A stretch of 64,000 nucleotides of DNA from the NCBI GenBank assembly GCA_947396885.1, contig OX377202.1, positions 23,002,001-23,066,000 on the forward strand, in the 5' to 3' direction. Source of the DNA: Heligmosomoides polygyrus polygyrus (lineage: Eukaryota > Nematoda > Chromadorea > Rhabditida > Heligmosomidae). The stretch's first letter is position 1. Each line of letters opens with the position of its first letter. Under the pieces are notes generated by a model. That model saw only the letters and a program-made list of their open reading frames with translations, was not told the origin of the DNA and ran no database searches. Both the position numbers and the translations under genes were made by a program. Shown in pieces: positions 59,031 to 64,000 of this stretch.

Positions 59031-60104
59031 GTGCGGAATTTTCTGCCTGCGCCCGGGGAAATGTTTTATAAATTTTTAGTTCCATTTGATTTTCATGCAT
59101 TTTCAGAACGACAGACAGATCAATCAGGAAGGCATACCTCATAAAACTCCTTAATGGGTGGTCTAAATGCCAAAATTACCACAGGCAATCACTAGCAGAG
59201 ACCATGTGTGAGCGGAAAAATAAGCAGAGGTAATTTGATCGTGTTAACCAAAGATGTAGAAATCAAACTAGAAAGTAATTTATAAGAATATGAAATCGAA
59301 TCCGCGTTCAAGACAACCAACCCTTCCAATCTCTGACATATGTCTATTAATATGAGACTTTCGAGGATGGAACGCTGTTCCGCCTAATGAGGCGGAATAA
59401 AATTGCATTCAATCTAACTAAAACACAGCCAAAGCGTCTTACTGCTGTGTTTTCGCAAAGCTTTTATGGCTATCTGTAAGTGTTTGTTTGTTCGTTAGCC
59501 TTGCTTATGCCTTGTCACATCTACTTGCATGTGACGTTTGCATTCAGCGACGTAATAAACGTATACTAATGCCTACATAGTAGCTGATAATTCCCACAGC
59601 CCTAGAGGCTCTTTTGAGTAGCCTCCAGGTTATCAAGCGAAAACAAAACACACGAGCATCCCAAAGGAATGATTAATCCAGACATTCAGTCAATCACCAT
59701 CTTTTGTTCATTGTCAGACGCACGACTAGCTCACCTCACGTTTTTATTACCACTAGACACTACATATGGAGGATAGAATAAATCGACAGGAAATGGAAGT
59801 AGTACGCCTACAGAGACGCACGGTCTCTTCACATCCTTACCGAGCAGCTGTCGTGACCACAACTTCACCCAGCTCATCTGCCAACTTGTTTTTGAAAAGC
59901 CTTGGTGTAGCGATGTAAGGAATTCCTCTTTCTTGGTGTAATGATCTGAAGCTTCTCAGTTACCCCTCAAACTGATCAGTTTCATTTCCAAGCTCAAGTA
60001 CGATTCGGCATCCGCGTCCACTGAAGTAAGCTTCCATGGTCGGCGAATACGCGAACGGTTTCGACGGAGAGATAAGAACACTGATACGATTCACTGGCTT
60101 GCAG
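59031..60104. other. No gene; possible LINE tails
   Basis: TTCCGCCT-AATG-AGGCGGAA followed by TAAAA (59387-59412) and GTCACATCTACTTGCATGTGAC (59512-59533) have the hairpin layout seen at other LINE ends. Nothing else is recognised. Confidence 0.3.
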
Positions 60105-61050
60105 CGCAGGCCATTACGTTGAGCAAGTACACATTCAAATGTCTTGCAGAAGATGCAGAAGTAGGAAGCATGGCCTACACTGAAGGAAAAGTGGCTATTG
60201 CTCTCCTCGTTGAGCCTTTACATAAGGCATCCTCCATCATATGAAAATTATCTGACCAACCTTTCTGTGGGGCACGCTATGCATTCTAATGCTACGTGAC
60301 ATTGTGGAATACATTCTAATTTATACACATCCAAAAAAGGACGGGAATACGTTGCGCCATTACATCACCGGCGCCGTTTAAGTTCTCTTCTACACAGGTC
60401 GGTGCTTCTGAAATCGAAGCGAACGTCTTTGAAGTCGAGACGAGGTTCTTAGAGATTAAATTCCAGAGTCTCCAAGATGGAGAGAATAATTTTTTGTTTA
60501 CTTTCAAGCCGAATTGAATACTATCGTAAACAAACCTAACGCTTTTGAATTCAAACTGAACATCTTATAAATTCAAATCAAAACGAGCTCCTCTCACGTT
60601 AAACTATTATAGAAGCGCATTGTATATCGTTTTTCGATTTTCTTAGTTAAGAAGCTTGAATGACTGTAATAATTTCATTAAAAAGTGCTGGAAAATTTAC
60701 AATTGATTAAAATAAATAAATATAACGCCTCCTTTTTCACTAAAGAGCTATCGGGGAGGCGTTATAGCAAAAAAGGTTCGACTGGTGATAGGTGGCGAAA
60801 CAAACCACTTTCAGAGAAGTCGAAAATTTCTGATTTCTATCCACTTTCATTCTATTAAACAATCACATAAGGTGGTTGATCGATGGACAAATTTGCCTTC
60901 CTGTCCTTCCCAGAAAAGTTCTGGTATCAAATAACCGACCGATGACCGTTTGGAGAGTTTGCCTGGAGAAAGCAGGACGATTACCTTTTTAGTGGGTGCA
61001 TGCCAGAGACGGCACATCATTCTGTGCTGCGCTGACTGCGCTACAATCGC
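60105..61050. repeat. Scattered SINE fragments
   Basis: A plus tail fragment (60105-60178), a minus tail fragment (60265-60320) and a diverged minus head half (60850-61050, with GACTGCGCTACAATCGC) are recognisable. A minus tail fragment also lies at 58949-59030. Between them I see no gene. Confidence 0.5.
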
Positions 61051-62700
61051 ATTTAAATACAGTAGATCTGCATCGAGAAATGGGCAGGAATAGCTTCCAG
61101 GCAGTAGGGGCGCCTGGTCGTTTGCAGCCTTTCCCATATACGCTATGCATTTCAGTACCAGCCGTAATTCTTTTTTTTTTGCAATTTTGTAATTTGATTT
61201 GTAATTTTTCCAGATTTCAAGGCATCGCGTTTATCAGGAACACAGCTCTTCTTCTTCTTATTCTTCAGCGTTTGTCCCGCTTCATCCGCTAGGTCCGCTC
61301 TTCTGGTGTCATGACGCCGCCTTTCCCGATCCTGCGCTTGATCAGGATGGACGCCAGTTACTTTCATGTCCGTGTGTAACGTATCGGACCAATGCTGCTT
61401 AGGAAAAAATTAGGAACACAGTTGATTACAAGAAATATTGCCCTGAGGAGCCATTTCTTTGGATGTTGTTCGCCAAACGAGCTCGTCCGTGACATTCCTC
61501 AGTACAGTTAGCTCAGTCATACTTCTTTGTGATAAGTTGGGGCGATGAGTTGGACAGAGGCAGCTGCAGCTGACGAACGTGTATGTTTGCACATGGAATT
61601 CCTGCCCTCTTTGTTTCTTTTCAAAGGCTTTTAAGCAGTAGCTGAAATGTGATGAAAAGCAGCTCTTTTGCCCTCCTAGGACTCCAGCCCGTATAACTCC
61701 ACACTACAGCACACGAAAATGAGCAGCCATTTCTCGTGACAGATTCAGGCCACCCATCACCGTAGTCCATTGGCGAACTCCAGATGTCGGCATCGGCGAC
61801 GGACATTCGGAACCACCTGGCTGGCATTAAGCAGCTATACAATGCCGACCTGCTCCAACAACTGAGCCTTTGGTCAATTACCCTTTGAAGAGCGGACAAT
61901 GCCAAGAGCGGTCAATTAGTCGGACGATAAGCATGAAGCATTCGACGCAACAAGGTAATAGAGAAAACATTTGAAGCCGACAGAAGTGAGGAACCGGAGC
62001 CACGAGAAGGTTGGGAGCTGTAATAAAAGTAATAAAACTTTGGAACAAAGAGAATGAAGTACGATAAATCCTGTGAAAGAAACAAAACTCCCGAAAGGGG
62101 ACAAAGTGCGTAAACAGGAAGAACGGGACCTATCCCATATACGAACAAGGCTGCAAATTCGTGCCAATAGGCTTATTCGAGAGAGTCGTAGACATGCAGT
62201 ACCGAGAAATAAACTGGTATTAGGTAGAGGAATAAGTTCGTAGCGACTCATCCGGGGGTTTTATTTAAACGTGTCGCTTTCTGTTTAACAAAGCTGTTTT
62301 TTGCGCGTTATTTTTACTTACTTTACTTACTTTACTTTATTTTTACTTACTTTATTTTTAAAGCATGGTATTTATTCCAAAGTAATTTTCCTGCCTTTCT
62401 TCTCTACAAATCTGTGCTGTCTGGTTTTTAGAATAATTTAGTTTTTAGTGATTTTTGGGCTTCGAACTGGAATGCCCAGGAGGCAAAAATCTGCGTTTTC
62501 GACACCTGCTCTTTTTTGCATTTCGTCGTGGTCAAAAAACAGCCTTTCTCCTTCACTCCCTTTTTTGCTTCCTGCACCATTTCAAGGACCATTTCTCATC
62601 TCCTGTGATGATTCGGTACAAAAAGTGTTGCTTATTGTCGCGTGTTGCTTGATGCCGGACGAAATTTTATGAAGCAATCTGAAGACATTGTTCCTTGTTG
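61051..62700. other. No gene recognised
   Basis: Short frames on the minus strand (61152-61367, Lys/Arg-rich; 61621-61905) lack recognisable domains. A TTACTTTA simple repeat lies at 62311-62360. Confidence 0.4.
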
Positions 62701-62710
62701 ATTTCGGTCA

Positions 62711-62913
62711 GGTCGCTAGGCACTATACATCGGATCCGCTCGAAAATCTTCGGATAATTGGATGATTCGATAACGGCGATTTTGCGGAGCCCGGATTTTT
62801 GGATGATTCGGACAACGACTATTTCGGGAACACCGGATTTTTGGGCGATTCCCATAGGGTTATCGGAATCGGATATCCGAAAATGATTCATTCGGATCCA
62901 AAGTATGCTAGGC
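62711..62913. mobile_element. MITE-like element with GGATCC-rich ends
   Basis: CTAGGCACTATACATCGGATC (first 20 bases) faces GGATCCAAAGTATGCTAGGC at the other end. The interior repeats GGATTTTTGGATGATTCGG-like motifs. A related end lies at 48180-48212 (ATCGGATCC then CTAGTGCAC-like). Confidence 0.55.
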
Positions 62914-62969
62914 ACATAGGCCCCAATTTTTCGGCCATCGAGTGACTAGTGGTTAAGAACTGTTTTTGA

Positions 62970-63166
62970 TCACAGTTCGTTTTCGGCTAATTCAGGGTAA
63001 TTTTGACGCCCAATCTCATCCAAAAGTAGCATGAGACTTTCTTCATCGAATTCCACTCCGTAAGCGTTCTTGAACTTCACGAACCTTTTCCGTACTGTAG
63101 ACTCCTCACCTAGAACACCCTTCTCGAACACCTTGCAACATCCCAGGCTGGTTCTGCTGAAATTCA
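62970..63166 (-). CDS. Candidate terminal exon, unrecognised product
   Basis: After acceptor CATTTCGTCGTAG the frame (entered with two codon bases) runs 65 codons to TGA. It is acidic and helix-like, with KVFEKGVLGEEST, RKRFVKFKNAYGVEF and ESLMLLLDEIGRQNYPEL. Composition and codon use look coding, unlike the surrounding AT-rich DNA. Upstream exons would lie above 63.2 kb or beyond the window. Family unknown to me. Confidence 0.35.
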
Positions 63167-63430
63167 CTACGACGAAATGCGAAGAAGAGCAAAATGCTGA
63201 TTTTGCCTGGTGATTAATGCGTTTCTAAGCCTAAAAAACAAAAAACAATTTATTCTTTACAAAACAAATAACAGTTTAGTAGAGCAAAAAAGTAGTTCCT
63301 AAAAATTTCCAACAGTTTGTAGATAGATAACCCAACAAACAATAAAAAGCAAATCGCTCAAATAAAACTCTTCGAAGAAAGTGCTACGAACTTATTCGTC
63401 ATCCTAATAATGAATATTGCTTTGTAGCAT

Positions 63431-63530
63431 GGAACTCTAATGAGGTTCGGCACCGTATTCTTCTTGATCCTCCTTAGTGAGTGTAAGGAGGATCAAGAAG
63501 AATACGGTGGAACCCCTATGTTCCGTTCAT
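63431..63530. repeat. Long hairpin with perfect 26-bp core
   Basis: 63451-63476 is the exact reverse complement of 63484-63509, with a seven-base loop GTGAGTG. Pairing continues outward with GGTTC/GAACC and GGAAC/GTTCC, so the stem may reach about 45 bp with small bulges. Confidence 0.88.
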
Positions 63531-64000
63531 CTTCCAAACAAGGAGTCTTATAGCAAAAGCACATAGTGAGAATGGCTGCAATACAGTGGAGAAGGGTACG
63601 CTCAAGCAAGCTTCCGCTTTTCTGTAGTGGGTCAAGCTACAGCCTGCACAGCTAAAAAAGCAGGTTGCATTACAAAAGAGTGAAGCCATGTATTATAAGC
63701 GTGAAAGTAACTTTATATGTAAAAGTATGGAAACAAAGAATCAGTTTGGTTTTCGTTTCGCACGTGTTCTTGGGCGAAACCCAAACACCGGACAAGGTAT
63801 TCTTCCTCCTGTGCTCATAGGTAAGGAAGCAGAAGGAAGAAGGATTTGCTGATGTAAGATAACCTTAAGTCCTCCTGTTGGTGTTGGCGTGACGAACAAC
63901 ATTTAAACGTAAAGGAGCAAGTTTTAGATGCTATAAAATTAATGCTATAAAGATACCACCAGAAATAAGTAAATCGTGAATAAAAAGTAATAGCGAGGAG

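Noticed and set aside
58768..59142. 124-codon minus frame with ILFGGGNAEVTVAS, faintly like a chaperonin block
   Set aside because: Much of it is the translation of a foldback repeat and a SINE fragment; no other chaperonin motif is present.
1..64000. CRISPR arrays, operons of bacterial type or prophage
   Set aside because: The sequence is eukaryotic in gene structure and repeat content; the only regular arrays are satellites without distinct spacers.

Overview
The window looks like a repeat-rich stretch of a nematode nuclear genome. A hookworm-like strongylid is my inference. The reasons are very small exons with nematode-style splice sites, a TTTTCCAG acceptor directly in front of an ATG (as in SL trans-splicing), several mariner families, long repeat-filled introns and an assembly gap of 200 N at 30453-30652.

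One gene can be built with confidence. On the minus strand, 45660 down to 24944, six exons (57, 79, 117, 150, 86 and 144 bp) join in phase. They encode a 210-residue four-pass membrane protein of the claudin superfamily, closest to TMEM47/BCMP1, whose C. elegans member is VAB-9 of adherens junctions. The exons total 633 bp in 20.7 kb. Intron 3 alone is 11.3 kb and holds mariners, SINEs, a segmental duplication and a head-to-head 146-bp tandem array.

The rest is mostly mobile DNA. The dominant repeat is a ~290-bp tRNA-derived SINE with A and B boxes and a TTTATCC-type tail. It has more than 25 copies or fragments in both orientations, and three copies have perfect 12-13 bp target-site duplications. 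Other repeats are a second tRNA-derived family (13.9, 14.2 and 58.1-58.3 kb), three mariner elements with recognisable inverted ends (one a tail-to-tail foldback), three mariner fragments, CR1/Jockey-like LINE tails ending in a hairpin plus (TAAA)n, a TTAA-flanked element at 8.8-9.7 kb, and several MITE or foldback families.

Layout: 1-5.4 kb repeats and SINEs; 5.6-7.2 kb mariners; 8.2-9.7 kb a MITE, a GC-rich tandem and the TTAA element; 10-12.9 kb LINE pieces; 13-16.5 kb tRNA-like and AT-rich dispersed repeats; 17-20.3 kb GC-rich candidate exons and MITEs; 24.9-45.7 kb the vab-9-like gene; 46-53 kb SINE-rich; 53-58 kb GC-rich candidate exons, a LINE tail and a perfect hairpin; 58-64 kb tRNA-like repeats, SINE fragments, a foldback and a possible terminal exon at 63 kb. 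Most open frames here are translations of repeats. The few possible exons outside the main gene carry low confidence.
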